Of a DNA stretch of 64,000 nucleotides, positions 1 through 12,809 are shown piece by piece; within the stretch, counting starts at the first letter, position 1, and each line of letters begins with the position of its first letter. Source of the DNA: Amaurobius ferox (lineage: Eukaryota > Arthropoda > Arachnida > Araneae > Amaurobiidae); contig OX578146.1 in the NCBI GenBank assembly GCA_951213105.1, positions 115,284,387 to 115,348,386 on the forward strand, read 5' to 3'. The notes beneath the pieces are model-generated. The model saw only the letters and a program-made list of their open reading frames with translations. It made no database searches and was not told where the DNA came from. The position numbers and the translations under genes were made by a program.

Positions 1-870
1 CAATAATGAATTCGAGCAAAACAACAGTGGGATAAAATAAAATAGCAATTATCAACGAATTCTTATACAAGGAAATTTTATTATCAAAATACTAACGTAT
101 TCAGAATTCAGATCATTTGCCCTATCACACAAAATCGCTCGCAGAACAAAGATAATAATTATATACTCTATATACAAAGTTTTCGAAAACACTAGGCATA
201 TTGGAATATTTTTAACCAAACACTTAACTTCTTGTCAAGTTTCAAAACTCGCCCGAATTCGTCAAGTCAGCGACAATTCGCCAAATTCCTGCGTATCAAG
301 CCTTACTCTATTGATTTCCGTTTGTCTTACATTTCTACATGGCAAGTATTAAGAAAAGTGTATCGAATAACTGTAACTGTATTACAATAACTTTACAATT
401 TACTTGATTTCACAATAAGGCAAACTCTTCAAATGTAATACAATCAAAAATGACAATGGGAAATGTCTGTATTATATACTCCTTATTTTCTAACATTAGC
501 CATCTACGGAGACCAACCAGATCTGGAAATAAAGTTGCTCTTAAGTCTATTGGTGTCTGGCATAAAAAAATATGCATAGCATTACATGGCTGTATGTTGC
601 TTGTATTCTACGCTATACAGTGCAGTCACAGACAGAAAATAGCTTTTATTATATAAAATTTACAATTATGTACGTACTAAAAGGGTATAGCAAATGAAAC
701 CAAATACGATAGTAACACGCGAAAAATAACACATTTCAATAATATAGTTCATGGCATTATGTCCGATGTGTACAGAATAATTCTTGAAATTATTTTAAAA
801 GCCACAGGCAGGATTGACATATCATCGAGAGAAGAAATATTTTTATTTTATTCCTCAATAAAATACTGCT
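1..870. other. AT-rich DNA, nothing recognised
   Basis: No coding region, RNA gene or known repeat is visible. The longest open frames are under 70 codons, have no recognisable motif and use codons as expected from random AT-rich sequence. Confidence 0.5.
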
Positions 871-899
871 AAGAATAATGTCCAAAGTCCTGTTTTGCT

Positions 900-1110
900 A
901 AGTCACGTCCGCGTCGATTTTGTTTTGAATTAGGCAAATGCATATATTTTCCTCTTTGGTCATATTCCTCCTGTAAAAAAAGAAATAAGGCTCTGCCAGA
1001 TCCAGATCAAATACCTTCGTGGGGATGCCAGATAAAACTGCTCGGGAGGCACTGATATCTTATCTGGACGGGCGCATTGTCATGATGCAAGAAACAGCTG
1101 AGAATAATTT
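900..1110 (-). pseudogene. Possible decayed Tc1/mariner-type transposase fragment
   Basis: Read on the minus strand, a short stretch encodes FLHHDNAPVQ at about 1060-1095, which resembles the HHDNAP motif around the second catalytic aspartate of Tc1/mariner transposases. About 25 codons further, at roughly 975-1012, a DLDLAEPYFFF stretch resembles the PDLxPxDFFLF block around the third catalytic aspartate. The two lie in different frames and closer together than the 34-35 residues usual for mariner elements, so the gene is broken. The N-terminal DNA-binding part is not visible. This is weak, motif-level evidence from two short blocks; chance similarity is possible. Confidence 0.3.
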
Positions 1111-1179
1111 CCGCAATCATAAAAGTCGATCCTCTAGAATAAGTCTCCAAATCGATTTTCAAAAATGAAAGAAAAACTG

Positions 1180-2464
1180 CTCAAGTTGCAACCAGGCATT
1201 TCCCAAAAATTGTGTAAACATGGAGCAGGTGCAATCATTGACAATCAGTGGCATATAATGATGTTGCATTAAACTTGTCGAGCATTAGAACCCTTAAATA
1301 CTATGTATTTGCGCATTACGATTCGACTCCGGTAAAGTCTTTGGCATCCGCCTTATATGTTATCTTCCAATAATATTTATAAAATGTAATTATTAAGAGT
1401 TTAAGATTTCTTTCTTGCTCCTTCACAGAAATAACGAAAGTTCTCTGCTTGGCGAAGAAAACAACAAAATTGGACAGTATTCACAAACTCGATATGGGGA
1501 GTAAATGCTGACGTACAGGCGCCCCGATATGTATCGTCTTGGCTCTTGGCTTCAACAAAGTAAATCTAGAATTTCTTATAGAGAAAGAATTTTTATTATG
1601 AATTTTTCTCTCCTGATTAACTTAAATTATGAACGTGTTACATTCAAATATAAATAAAAAATTTCTAAACATTCCAACACTTACCTAAACATATCAATTA
1701 ACTATATTTCAATTTATTATTTATGGCATCATTTACCATTCATAAAAAGATCTCTCAATGCCCAGTGATAAAAACATGCATTTGTATAATGCCCGTATTA
1801 TAATTTCACTGCTAGGCCTTTTCTTGACTAAATTGATTTCATCTGATTACAAACATTCTTTTGAAAAACTGATGATTTTCAAAAGCCACTTCAAAATAAC
1901 TCTTACAGAAAACAGTTTCTAAAAATACGAAAAAGGAAAATTGAAAAATTTAGATGCCAATTAATTTACTCATATTTTTAATACTGCAATAAAATGAACT
2001 ATCACTAATTACTTGTTTGATCTTTTACTGCGACTCTTTTTAATCGCAGAAACAAGCTCAAGAGGAGCAAAAGAGTTTTAAAATTTCATTTGAAACATCG
2101 TACTCGAAGTTATGTTTCATATTTTTAAATTTAATTTTTGTTTTTATTATTAGTCATTTATTAATAAAGTATATACACAAATTAGTAATATTTCAAAAAA
2201 TGTTTGATTGTAAATTTTTAATGAATTATAATATATCTGGATAACATTTTGACAATATTTAGAAAATGTCGGTATGTTTTGTAAATGTTGGTACGGTGTG
2301 AAGACGATATCTTAAACAAACACACAAATCATTATGAAATTTAATTTAGCTAGATTTTACGCGTGGCCTTAAATAATTAAGAACAGTTGTAATGGAGTAT
2401 ATTTTTTAGAAAAATAGGATAATTTAAGGTCAATCTAGTAAAATTACAAGAAAGTAAATAAGGG
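1180..2464. other. AT-rich DNA, nothing recognised
   Basis: No feature supported. The sequence is AT-rich with frequent short A and T runs and no open frame of note. Confidence 0.4.
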
Positions 2465-2822
2465 GAAAAGGGGTGGAGAGTCCAGTGGTTAGCGCGCAGG
2501 GATTGCACTTTGACGATCCGAGTTCCGATTTCCGGCTCTGCCCAAACTGTCTCGCATTCACGCGAATACGGGTCATTAAATATGTGGGTTCCTAAGTTCT
2601 TTCGAGAGGTTGGTGAAAGGCGAAGGAGGACACATTCCCCATTTTTTCCGCCCCACTGGGACCCGGTCTAAATTGGGTGGCACTTCCCGGCCGTGCAAAC
2701 AGAAACTTTACACCTTTGATTAGGTCCCGGCCACCCATCTTGCTGCTCTACGTCCTAGGACGAGCCGGACGGTCTGGGGTTTCGACCTTCGATTAGGTCG
2801 GACGGTCTGGGTCGAAGAAGAA
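2465..2822 (+). mobile_element. tRNA-derived SINE, near full length
   Basis: This is a diverged copy of the SINE family that recurs through the window. The head holds a Pol III A box (GTCCAGTGGTTAGCGCG, about 2480-2497) and a degenerate B box (GAGTTCCGATTTCC, about 2520). The conserved body follows: the CGCGAATACG block, a diverged TAAGTTCTTTCGAGAGGTTGG block, then GGTCTAAATTGGGTGGCACTT and the 3' end GGTCGGACGGTCTGGGTC. Near the 3' end the GATTAGGTC/GGACGGTCTGG segment is present twice with about 50 bp between, which looks like an internal duplication or template jump. I could not find a clear target-site duplication, which suggests an old insertion. It encodes no protein and would depend on a LINE for movement. 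Confidence 0.8.
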
Positions 2823-3244
2823 TATAAATTGAGTACAATAAACTGCATTATCTATCAAACAAAATCATTTCTCACAGTACTAATAAAATGCAGAAATAAC
2901 AATGGAATTGGCAATCTGACAAATTCACAAACACTATTTGCATTTCCCTTCGATATAGGCTAGCGCAAGTTGCTGTCAGACACGTGACGCTACGACTCAA
3001 CCATCAGTATAACCAGAGTTAGAGACTGGGGTTTCCTAATCCACCAAGAAAAGAAGGCAGTATTGTATAGCCTGCCAAAACTGGCTAAACTGATACTCAC
3101 GGTATTCCATGCTGAGCATTCAAAGAAAGCACGAAATCGATGCAATGGTAGCACCATTCTCACTTTAAGAATACCCCAATGAGGTGGATTTAGTGTGTAT
3201 ATTGCGATATTTTTTCATACAGGATATAAAGGGGTACAATAAAT

Positions 3245-3480
3245 TACCTTAATCCAATGGAATTATCCATCTACCTTCATAAAACCTTAAATACCTTTTA
3301 TAAGTTATCTTTAGGAAAGCTTAAGCACCCTTCAAGTATTTTATTGACTAAATAAAGATTTAAGCGTTTGTTTATATCTAAGTATGCGATAAACTCGGTA
3401 AAATCAAGGACATGAAAAGGCTATAACTGTGGATTTTATAAGATTTGGAGCAATTTGAAATGGAATGCTGGTTTTATTTT
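3245..3480 (+). repeat. Unnamed dispersed repeat, copy A
   Basis: This segment aligns by eye, with gaps, to 12322-12532. Shared blocks include TTCATAAAAC/CTCCATAAAAC, GTATTTTATTGA, TTTAAGCRTTTG, and AAATCAAGG, followed by the TGGATTTTAT/TGGATTTAAT block. A weaker third copy may lie at 7730-7960. No terminal repeats, coding capacity or Pol III boxes are visible, so the class is unknown. Confidence 0.4.
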
Positions 3481-3489
3481 ATTCTTTAA

Positions 3490-5620
3490 ATTATCTTATT
3501 TTTTTATATTAGTTCAAGGTATACTTCTGTAATAAAAAGTGCATTTTTAATTGGTATTTTAGGAAAGGTATGCGATTCTAATTACAAATATTCCATATAT
3601 TTGTTTTGCAATAAAATGGAATTAAGAATATATCAATATATATTTCGCATTTTACGCTGTTTTGTAGTTATTCTGTATTGGGAAATCCAGGACGTTTTTT
3701 GTTAAATATGAAAATAATCTACTTATTTGAGGTTGAGTGTTTGGGGATTTAATAAATCACTTCATGGATCAGGACATCATCACAAAAAATGGTATTTCAA
3801 TAGTGCAACAATCGTTTCTCATAATGCAATCGTTTCATGCAATAATCCATATTCATAGCATTTTTAAATATGTTTTTAGAGAATTTTAGCCAACATTTAG
3901 CTGAAACAAATCTTTATAGCTAATATATAACCTAAACATTTAACATGCAGTTTAAACATTAACTGATCAAATTTTTTGTTCTTTTATGATTTCCACAATT
4001 TTATATAAAAAACATGCTGTACATATAATGGGTGTATGCAAGTTTAAGTCTCTCCGTTAGATTCAAAGCTAAATTACATACATCGACTACTGATTTAATA
4101 TAATTTTTTAACACTTTCCCACATAGTTGAAAATTGTTTATAACTTTGTTCATTCTGTCTGTCTGTACGTTCGCACGATAACTGCCGTAAAAATGACTTT
4201 ATCAAAGTAGAATTTTAGTATGTTGTTGAGACGGTCTGTGGAATACATAAGAATGCAAATGAATAATATCACCCAATTAATTTTGGATTAAACCCGGGTT
4301 GCAAAAGTGAAATACATTGAACCCTATGGGATCAATTATTTCATACATTTTTTAAACGAAGTTATCATTTGCAAATTGCTTCGAAGATTTGGGGAAATAT
4401 TTAAACTACCCCATAAAATGTATTAAAACAATTTCAGAAAAGTATGTTTCGTTGTTCTTTGAATAAAACTTAAAATAATAATTACACATATATTATATGA
4501 AGATATCACGTGACCCACTTCAAAATAAAATATGGAATCCATCTTTTTTTCCTAGTGGAAAAATCGTGATTTTTCAAGTTCTTTTACATTTATATTTAGT
4601 GTTGCATCTGTCCTAAAACATCTTTATTTTTGCTTAATTTCTGTGCATCTATATTCTGTGTCAACGCAATTACAATATTTTTGAGTTTAAATGATCATTA
4701 AACTTTGAATATTGATTCAACTAAGCCTGATTTTCATGGATGAAGAATGTAAAATAGTGATTGAAAAATGAGTTGTATAAGAATTGCTGAATTTTTTACA
4801 CAAAATTATTTACTTTGGAGACTGGAATAAAGGTGATATGAATGAAATATTCATTGCTTTTACATATAGCGAGTCAGAAGATTTATAATTTGATGACGTT
4901 ATTTGAATAAAGTTCATATTTTTCGATGAAGGTTTAAGTTTTCAAGTAAAATAAATTATTATAGTATTGTGATAATTAAAAAATATCACCGCTGAATGTA
5001 TCGTATTTTAGAGATATTTAAATGAAATTGCATTTCAGTTGGAAAGTGTTTCATAATCAATGCTATATTCATGATTGATCTTTCTTGTTTATTTTTTATT
5101 TTCGAAAAATATCTGAAAAAATGAAAGATTTTTTTTATCCAATATCTTAAAACATAAAATCTGGATAAAATGCACTGCACAATAATTCTGCAAGATTTTC
5201 TGCAAAATGTCAAAATATTTTTGCAGACACTAGAATTCTGAGAAATGCTTAAAATAATTAATTTTATATAACTTAAATATTTTTAGATTTTCAACAGAAT
5301 TTCCACTGCGCTTTTGAAGTCACCATTATTTTATAAATAAGTTTATGTAGTGTTATCGTTTTATGTAGTGATTTTACAGACATAAATATTTGTACAAAGG
5401 AACTTAGAATAAATTATTGCAGAAAATATAATTCAGGTATATATGGAACATAAATTCGATAACATTAAACTTCATGTTTTATTCTTGAACTTTCTTAAAA
5501 AATTGTGTATGTGTATGTAATTTTTTGTGTATGTTTATAAGACTATTAAGCAAAATAATTGTAATTTTAAATTTTTTTCATATGTTTATCTTTTATTCAC
5601 ACATTCCTCACATACACAGT
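3490..5620. other. AT-rich DNA, little recognisable
   Basis: No gene. At about 4150-4190 a TCTGTCTGTCTGTACGTTCGC run followed by GATAACTGCCG resembles the CTGT-rich core seen in the hairpin-ended repeat family elsewhere in the window and may be an old remnant, but the flanks do not align well. Confidence 0.3.
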
Positions 5621-5627
5621 ATAATGT

Positions 5628-5975
5628 AAAGTATCGTGACGGGGTTGCAAATGGGGAAACACAAAATTCTTTAATATATTTTTGAATAAATCGTTGAAAA
5701 ATCGAAATTTTTAGTAATGTTAAACAAATAGGCATTTCATGCGTAATTTTTCATTAAAAACGAATAATAAACTTTAGAACGCTAGCATGAAACGAGAAAT
5801 TGTACAGTTTTCAAATAAATTTATCAAACAAAATATAGTAAGTATCATCTAATATGGTCACTTTTCATGCACAATATTATGCGACAACTTCTATAACTCT
5901 ATTTTCAAGGATCTAGCTCATTCCATTTACGAGAGAAGATGGATACTTTTTAAAATAGTTTTGAATTTTGACGAA
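5628..5975 (+). mobile_element. Partial copy of hairpin-ended repeat family
   Basis: Diverged and truncated relative of the element at 56479-57419. Shared landmarks in the same order are TAAAGTATCGTGACGGGGTT, the GCATTTCATG...AATTTTTCATTA block, GAACGCTAGCATGAA, GGTCACTTTTCATGCACAATATTATGCGA, and GGATCTAGCTCATTCCATT. The 5' terminal hairpin is degraded, the TG microsatellite core is missing and the 3' end with the CACATCA terminus is absent. Non-coding. Confidence 0.6.
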
Positions 5976-5979
5976 GAAT

Positions 5980-7050
5980 TCGTCAATAGTTATTTACTTC
6001 ACGAGACATTAATTAAAAGTCTATTGAATTTTTTGAGGATTTTGTACGTTAGTAAGAAATTAAGTCAATATATTTGCACTAATATGCCGCCAAAAGCTGG
6101 GAAAAAAGTAGATTGCCAGAATAGGAAAATGTACTAAATATGAAAAATGTTTCAATAAAGTTACTTTATGGGAGGACAATCGAGATCTACAGAGAAATCT
6201 ACACCGGCTCCAGTGATGACAGATTTATTTTGTAATATTTATTAGCGTTACAGAAACTTTTTCATCCACCCATGACTATCCCCGAAGAAATGAAACGTCA
6301 GTTGCAATTCATACATGTGTCTTTAGACGTCATTTTACAATCTACTCATCGCGCCAATCAGCGAAGGAAGCGTTACTGGCCAGTAGCATTAATGGGTGAA
6401 GCCACAAAATCCACGAAAAGATATGTACGTGAATTTCAAGTGGTCAATTAAGAGCAAATAATCAGAGTTAGAACAGCATGCATGAATGCGAATCAGCAGT
6501 ATGAGTCTTGCTAGCAGTGTAAGTAGTCGGACTTTGAAAGTTGAGTTAGCAATTGGAGTCGGAATGAATGAAAGTGTAGTTTGAATGGAATGCTAGCTGA
6601 TAACGATAGAAGCTGAGAACAAACAGTCTGAGGAGCTGCTGACATAATTCATCAAATACTGATATACACCTGTAGTCCAGTCTCATGTCGCAAATCAACC
6701 ATGTTATGTTTCGAATGCTAGCATACACACAGTAATAAGTTGGTAAATGGTCATCACACTTAAGCCGTATTTTGATACAAATAAATTTACCTCTACTATC
6801 ATGCACTGATTACAAATTCAAACTAATGAATTACAAGACTGAGAAATGTGATAATGATTAAAAGCAATTATATTATTCTAATTTATAATTATTAATATGA
6901 AGCAATAAATAAGCAATTTGATTATATAACTGTGTAATCACTGAACTGCAATTAATAAATTGTCTTACAAAAGTGCTGAAGGTATGTGTCTTTATGTGGT
7001 CAACTGTGGGTTTGGGGATCACACCCCAACCACGCAATGTTGAACAGAAA
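5980..7050. other. AT-rich DNA, nothing recognised
   Basis: No gene or repeat supported. The longest minus-strand open frame (86 codons at 6546-6806) has no recognisable domain. Confidence 0.35.
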
Positions 7051-7164
7051 TATCTCCACCAATAAATAATACATTAATTATCTACCAATAGAGGGCGCTC
7101 CCCTTTATCTCCACCAATTAATAATAAATTAATTATCTACCAATAGAGAGCGCGCCTCTTTATC
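7051..7164. repeat. Two-copy 55-bp tandem duplication
   Basis: Units 7051-7105 and 7106-7160 begin TATCTCCACCAAT and each contains ATTAATTATCTACCAATAGAG and a GC-rich end. They differ at a handful of positions, so the duplication is not brand new. No coding or structural role is visible. Confidence 0.8.
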
Positions 7165-8088
7165 AGCGGGGTTTTGCAAATGTGTTAATTTTCCTACAAT
7201 ACATTGTATATGTAAAGAGGGATATTGTGATTGGGAGATTATCAGACTCTAGAATTTTAGTTGAACACCCGCTTTAAATATTCCTGAATACGAATCAAAT
7301 ATTTTTTACTGGTGCCTATGCGTGTGAGCGTCGGTATGTCTGTTTGCTCACCTGTCTATTATTTGTGTCTATTTATTAGTCTATATGCACGCTCTCTAAT
7401 AAGCAAGGTGTGAAAACCAAATACAACTGGTAAGATTCTTTAAAGCAGTGACCGAATAAAATTTTGAGTGCTGTTGCAAGATTCTTAATTTTTCGAATAT
7501 ATGTTTTTCAAAAATCAGGAGAATGTTATAAAAAATATGTAATTATATTAAAATACAAAATATAACAATTTTAAATACAATTTTTAAAGAAAAATAACTG
7601 GTAGTAAATACAGATCGTTACCGGGAATTTAATAAAGGAATGACAAGTTGAAAATGTACAGACATCCTTTCTTAAAAATACCGGAACACAATCGACAAAT
7701 ATATCTTCGCATAAAAGTCCATTATAAATTTCCCTAATCCAATCGACTTATCAAAACGTCTAACTTCATAAAACGAAGTATTCTAAAGTCACAACCTTTT
7801 ATTAATGGCGTCTTTAAAGAGTTTCATAAACAAAACAGTTTTAAGAGTTTTGTGGGAATATATCTGAGTACGCGTTAAAGCCATTCGAAATCCATAAAAG
7901 AGGATTTCATCAGATTTAAAATATTTTCGGAATGGAATGCAGTTCTTATGTACGCTGAGAAAATCGTCTGCGCGATCAAAAAGACCCAGAAGAATCGTTT
8001 TATTACTAATTGAATGCTTTATTTCATTTTAGTTGCTGTTTTAGGAGCTATAAATTAAGAGACTGGAATTTATACTCACGCAACCGGC

Positions 8089-8918
8089 TTAAGGGGACGG
8101 TGGACGTTGAATTTTTTTAAATTTATTTATTGACTTAAAACCGTAAAAATTTGCATAAATATTCCAATTTACATTACTATATACAATACCATTAAATTTT
8201 TTTTCAATTTTGTTATAATTTTGTATTTTTTTTTTAATTTAATTTTTTTTAACGAAAATTTGGAAATTCTCTTTACGTGCCATTTGTTCACATTTTTGAT
8301 TAATTTTACATTATGATCACTCAAAAACACATTATGAACAAATTTGGGTATTCATTTTTAAATCCCTTCGAAAGTTAATGTTTTAAAAATAATTTTCGGC
8401 ATTAAACCTTAATTTTCATCATTTAATTAGGTTCTTATTCACTTTTAATTACCTTAATAAAGTCCAATTATAAAATCCATACCCAGTTTCATTAAAAAGT
8501 ATGAAAGGTGTCTTCTTGCCAAATTTCATGCATCTCAGACAAAAATTAAAACGCATGGAGCATTTTAAATATGTAAAACCTTTGAAAATTCTGTTTCGAA
8601 AAATAGGCATTCAACCTTTTGCTTACGGGTGGGACAGCGCCCATCCCAAATGAAAACCTCCCTAAAAGACAGGCACTTAACATACCTGCTGCAGCAGGTG
8701 CAATGTTTCTGTCAGCGATTTCCATGGACGCCAATGCCTGCAAAGGGGGTCGAACTGTTTGGGATAAGGTATGTCAAATACCTGTCTTTTGGGAAGTTCT
8801 TCGTTTGGGATGAACGCTGTCCCACCCGTAAGCAAATGTTAAATGTGCAAAATAATGTTATATATTAAAACTTTTTTTAGTCGATTTTTGCTCATTTCAA
8901 CGTCCACCGTCCCCTTAA
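8089..8918. mobile_element. piggyBac-like MITE with TTAA target sites
   Basis: The element is bounded by TTAA on both sides (8089-8092 and 8915-8918) and by perfect 19-bp inverted repeats reading GGGGACGGTGGACGTTGAA inward from each end. A TTAA duplication with G-rich inverted ends is the signature of the piggyBac superfamily. The 830-bp interior has no transposase, so it is non-autonomous and would be moved by an enzyme encoded elsewhere. The interior is AT-rich except for a GC-richer foldback at 8618-8836. The perfect ends suggest moderate to young age. Superfamily assignment rests on the TTAA and on the ends alone. Confidence 0.8.
8618..8836. repeat. Nested foldback inside the MITE
   Basis: Arms of roughly 65-70 bp face each other. 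The left arm starts TTTGCTTACGGGTGGGACAG at 8618 and the right arm ends with its complement at 8836. The arms also share CATCCCAAA and AAAAGACAGG and differ by a few substitutions and a one-base indel. The loop region contains a 14-bp palindrome CCTGCTGCAGCAGG. Base composition is clearly GC-richer than the surrounding MITE. It could be a second MITE that landed in the first, but no target duplication is evident; otherwise it is an internal palindrome. Transcribed, it would form a hairpin of about 219 nt. Confidence 0.75.
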
Positions 8919-11900
8919 AGAATATATACCTGAAGTTGAAGTAGTGTAATATTGCAGATAAGAAAATTTCGCGATATTTTCAGTCGATTGTTTTAGTAGA
9001 ACTGCTGATACGTGCAATATTAGCAAAGCAAGAAAGATTGTTGTCTGCCACAATTTTGCGAACATCTATGTCGGCAGACAAATTTAATTTTGCCATGCAG
9101 TCCACATTAAATATCATACAAATAATAAGTCGTACTGCACTAGGATACAATAGCTTACAGATAGCTCACAAATGAGCCACAAGGTAAAGCGATGAAATCT
9201 GTAAGCTATAAGGTTGTCAATATTCTTTCTTATTTCAATTTTATGTGTGTATTCAAACCTCTCAACGAAATTCATTTGTTTTTATGTAAATATCCTATTC
9301 CTATCTGTAATCGTTGGCATGTTTATCACATTCCCTACGACTTCCTTATGTTGGTCAAGCAATTAGAGCCCTTAAATTTCGTATTTAGGAACAACATGAA
9401 TTATTTATAATCAAAAGGTTCTCAAGTCTTCAATTGCTGAACATTATTAGAACTTTAATCATGTTTTTAATTTTTCAAAAGTCAAGGTAATGTTTACATC
9501 TAGTTCTATATTTAAATTGCACTTTCTTGAAAGTTTCTATAATGTTTCTCAATCAAATTATCTTGTTAACAAGCATTGTCCTTTTTTCGCTTTCTCAAAA
9601 GTTTTCCATCTTGGCATGCTTCCTCCAATTTTTGAGTTTTTGTGTTTTTTCATCTGGATTTTAGCTATTTTTCCGCAATTTAATATGAGATAGTTAGTTT
9701 TGAAACAAATTTGTCTATTCATATTTAATTTTTATTGTTTGGGTGTTCTTGTTTTATTTGTAGATGTTGTCCCTGTGTATTTTAATTGGTTTGCCATCCT
9801 TTTCACTTATTTTTTACTTATATTGCTTGTTTGTACATTTTTACAGCTTGTTTGAATATTTATTTTCATTCCTTACCATTTTAGTAGATTTATTCACTAT
9901 TTAGCTGTTTCTATTTACTCTGGTATCCGTTGTCTCAACGCCTCGAATGATTTCTTTTCATTAATTCTTTATCTTCTGGTATTATTTATTTAGTCCGTAT
10001 TTTTACTGTCCATTAGTATTATCCTGTCCCAGTGGCGAAATGTGATAACATAATTTGGAGACATAAAACAAGAGACCAAAATTAGCAAAAAATAATTTTA
10101 TGCTGCATATCTTAACCAGGTTATAAATAAAATAAAATTTCTGAATTTCGGTGAAAAAAAATTTATGACATTTTGCAATTTTATAACTGTAGTGGAATCC
10201 CACATTCACGTGACATGGGTGCAAGATTTGGCGAAATATCTTTAACGTGTCGACTTTTAGGGAGTTTCTGAATCTGGTGGAACTTTCTGGATATATCCAC
10301 TAGTTTCGATAATACCGCCCTTTTTCTCGAGATTTTCTGTGGTGAGTACATCGTTCATTTGGAAAATGTGGACGTAATACGAGTCAAAGTGAATTATGAA
10401 ATATGCCAGTGTTTTGGGAACACAATCGGCTGTATTGTATATTAATGGAGCATTTAAATGCGGTTTCATTGTACTTAACAGTTGTTTAGTGCAGTGCTCT
10501 GCATCCGTTTTTCATCCTTGTTTCCACTAAGGTCTTCCCAGAATTCGCAAACAAACAAACAAAAAATATAGGAGTTGCAAAATGCATACACAGAAATTAC
10601 ATTCATTTATTATTTTTTATTTAATAAATTTAACTTCGCAGCTAACAACTATTTTCGTTTACTTATAACTATAACTAATATAAAATTTTATGAACTTATA
10701 ACTAGAAGCATACATTAACTCTTATATGTAACTAATAAAATACCTGTCCTTGTTTTAATAAACAAACTAGTTAAATTAATCAAGGCCCAGAAAGCACGCC
10801 GGCTTATCATTTTTATTAGAACTGCAGTTGAAAATATTTCATCCCAATAATTCTTTGTCGCCAAAATGTGCATCAGGTTCTTGATCTGGCACCCAACCGC
10901 AGGCAACTGAGTGAAAGGTCTCTTGTAGCTTCCACAATGTTACTTGTTAGGAGTTCGCTGTCTCTGTGGCAACGAAAGCATCGATAATACTCTCAGTTTT
11001 GACTACTTATCGAATGATTTATCAGTGATTTCGGTGTAAATTGCATGTTCTGCACATATTTCTTAGGAGAGCGACGCATTCAGCATAGTCTTATGGCACA
11101 CCAGTAGAGGTGATCTTGTAAAATAATTTCCCGTTGACACTTATGCGTGTTTTTTAAATAAAAGTGGTAGTTATCGAGAATGTTGGACTCATTTTTCATA
11201 TTCTGAGAGTAAGCACACCCTCAATTTAAAAGGATACGTTGTAACAATATACTGAATTTAAATATCAGTGATTACTAAATTTATAAAGATACGGAACATT
11301 TAGTAATTAGGGAACATTTATTATATACACGGTAATATACACGGAATGTGGCTTTTGAAGAATTATGTATTTAAAGGATTCTGGTGATAATTAGATTTTA
11401 ATATAGATTACAAAAAATTAGTTTTCGCCCTTTTGAAATGGTCCCCAAAACGAAAATAGATCGTATATAATATTATAACTTCATAGACAAAATATGCAAC
11501 AACTGCCATTATTCTTGAATAACTTGCTCTTAAAATATTGTAGTATTTTAAAACTTTGGTTAATTGCAGTTATTTAAACTTGCGTCAGTACGTTTATATT
11601 GAGTAATGATTTATCTTTGTACTAAATTAGATCTTTATCGCGTAGTAATTTTCAACAAAATCCGGTTAAAAACAGCTAGATTAATAAATTGTTAAAATAA
11701 ATTTCAGAAATAAAATTAATTAATATACAATAAAATTATTTTATTGGGAGTCTTGTTCTTTATCTATATTCAATTTTGTGATAAGCTCAATTAATTTATT
11801 TCAGCTTTTTAGTTCTCGTTCTGTTGTAATCGTGATTGCCGGTCCCAAATAGAAGCTATTTACCATTTTCGCTTATATTATTTATCTGTTTAACAACCTT

Positions 11901-12321
11901 TTCTGTTATTTTTTCCTTGTTAATATCCTTTTGTATACCATAAAGTTTGTATTCTGCCTGTATTTTGACAGGCTTAATAGTTTCTAAGCTCATTTACAGA
12001 TTTATATTTTCTTTTATCTCTTTTGCCATTTTCTGTGTGTCGTTTTTTTCCTTTTATGATCCTTATCAATATTCAACCTCTTTATATATATATTTTATTT
12101 TGCGGATTACTACTCCCGATTGAGTGACAAGAATCTCAATCGGAATTTATTTATATTCTACTTTTCTTACAGACACTAATATCCATAAGAAAAGTAAATA
12201 TCCTAGCGCCGCTCGAACACGCAAATTCATCGAAAACTTAATTTTAAGTTTTCAACCGCATTGCAATACTTTCACTAAACATACACTTTTCATTGCATAG
12301 AAAAAAAAATTAAAATATTTT
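8919..12321. other. AT-rich DNA, nothing recognised
   Basis: No coding region with recognisable similarity, no terminal repeats and no Pol III boxes seen over this 3.4-kb stretch. Confidence 0.35.
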
Positions 12322-12532
12322 TTCCGCCAACTTCCCACATTTTCCACCTCCATAAAACGGTATAAATATCCGAAGAGTATTTTATTGAATAAATGAAACG
12401 TTTTAAGCATTTGCTTATGTCTGAGCAATTGTTTAATTTGATGAAATCAAGGGAAGTTAAAGGCAGTAACACTGGATTTAATCGAATTTTGGAATATTTT
12501 TAAATGGACCGAAGTTTTATATTCTCTGTAAA
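12322..12532 (+). repeat. Unnamed dispersed repeat, copy C
   Basis: Diverged partner of 3245-3480 in the same orientation, sharing the ordered blocks listed there (CATAAAAC, GTATTTTATTGA, TTTAAGCATTTG, AAATCAAGG, TGGATTTAAT). Class unknown and non-coding. Confidence 0.4.
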
Positions 12533-12722
12533 ATTTATATCTCTACGAAATGGCAAAAAACATTTTATTGCCAATTAAAAGAATCATTTTATTTTTGTCC
12601 CCCATTACAGGAGTAATAAATTTAGAATGATAAAGAATCCGATTTATTTCATGGTACTTACTAAATAATAATTTTCTAAAGACAGTCTGTACCTAGTCAA
12701 ATTACCAAAATCTAGGACCTAT

Positions 12723-12804
12723 TAAAATTGTTATGGAGATTATACTGAAGTTAATCAAACACTTAAAATTGTTATGGAGATTGTACTGAAGTTAATCAAA
12801 CACT
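12723..12804. repeat. Two-copy 41-bp tandem duplication
   Basis: Two units starting AAAATTGTTATGGAGATTRT and ending AATCAAACACTT lie end to end and differ by one base, so the duplication is recent. Confidence 0.85.
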
Positions 12805-12809
12805 TACTT

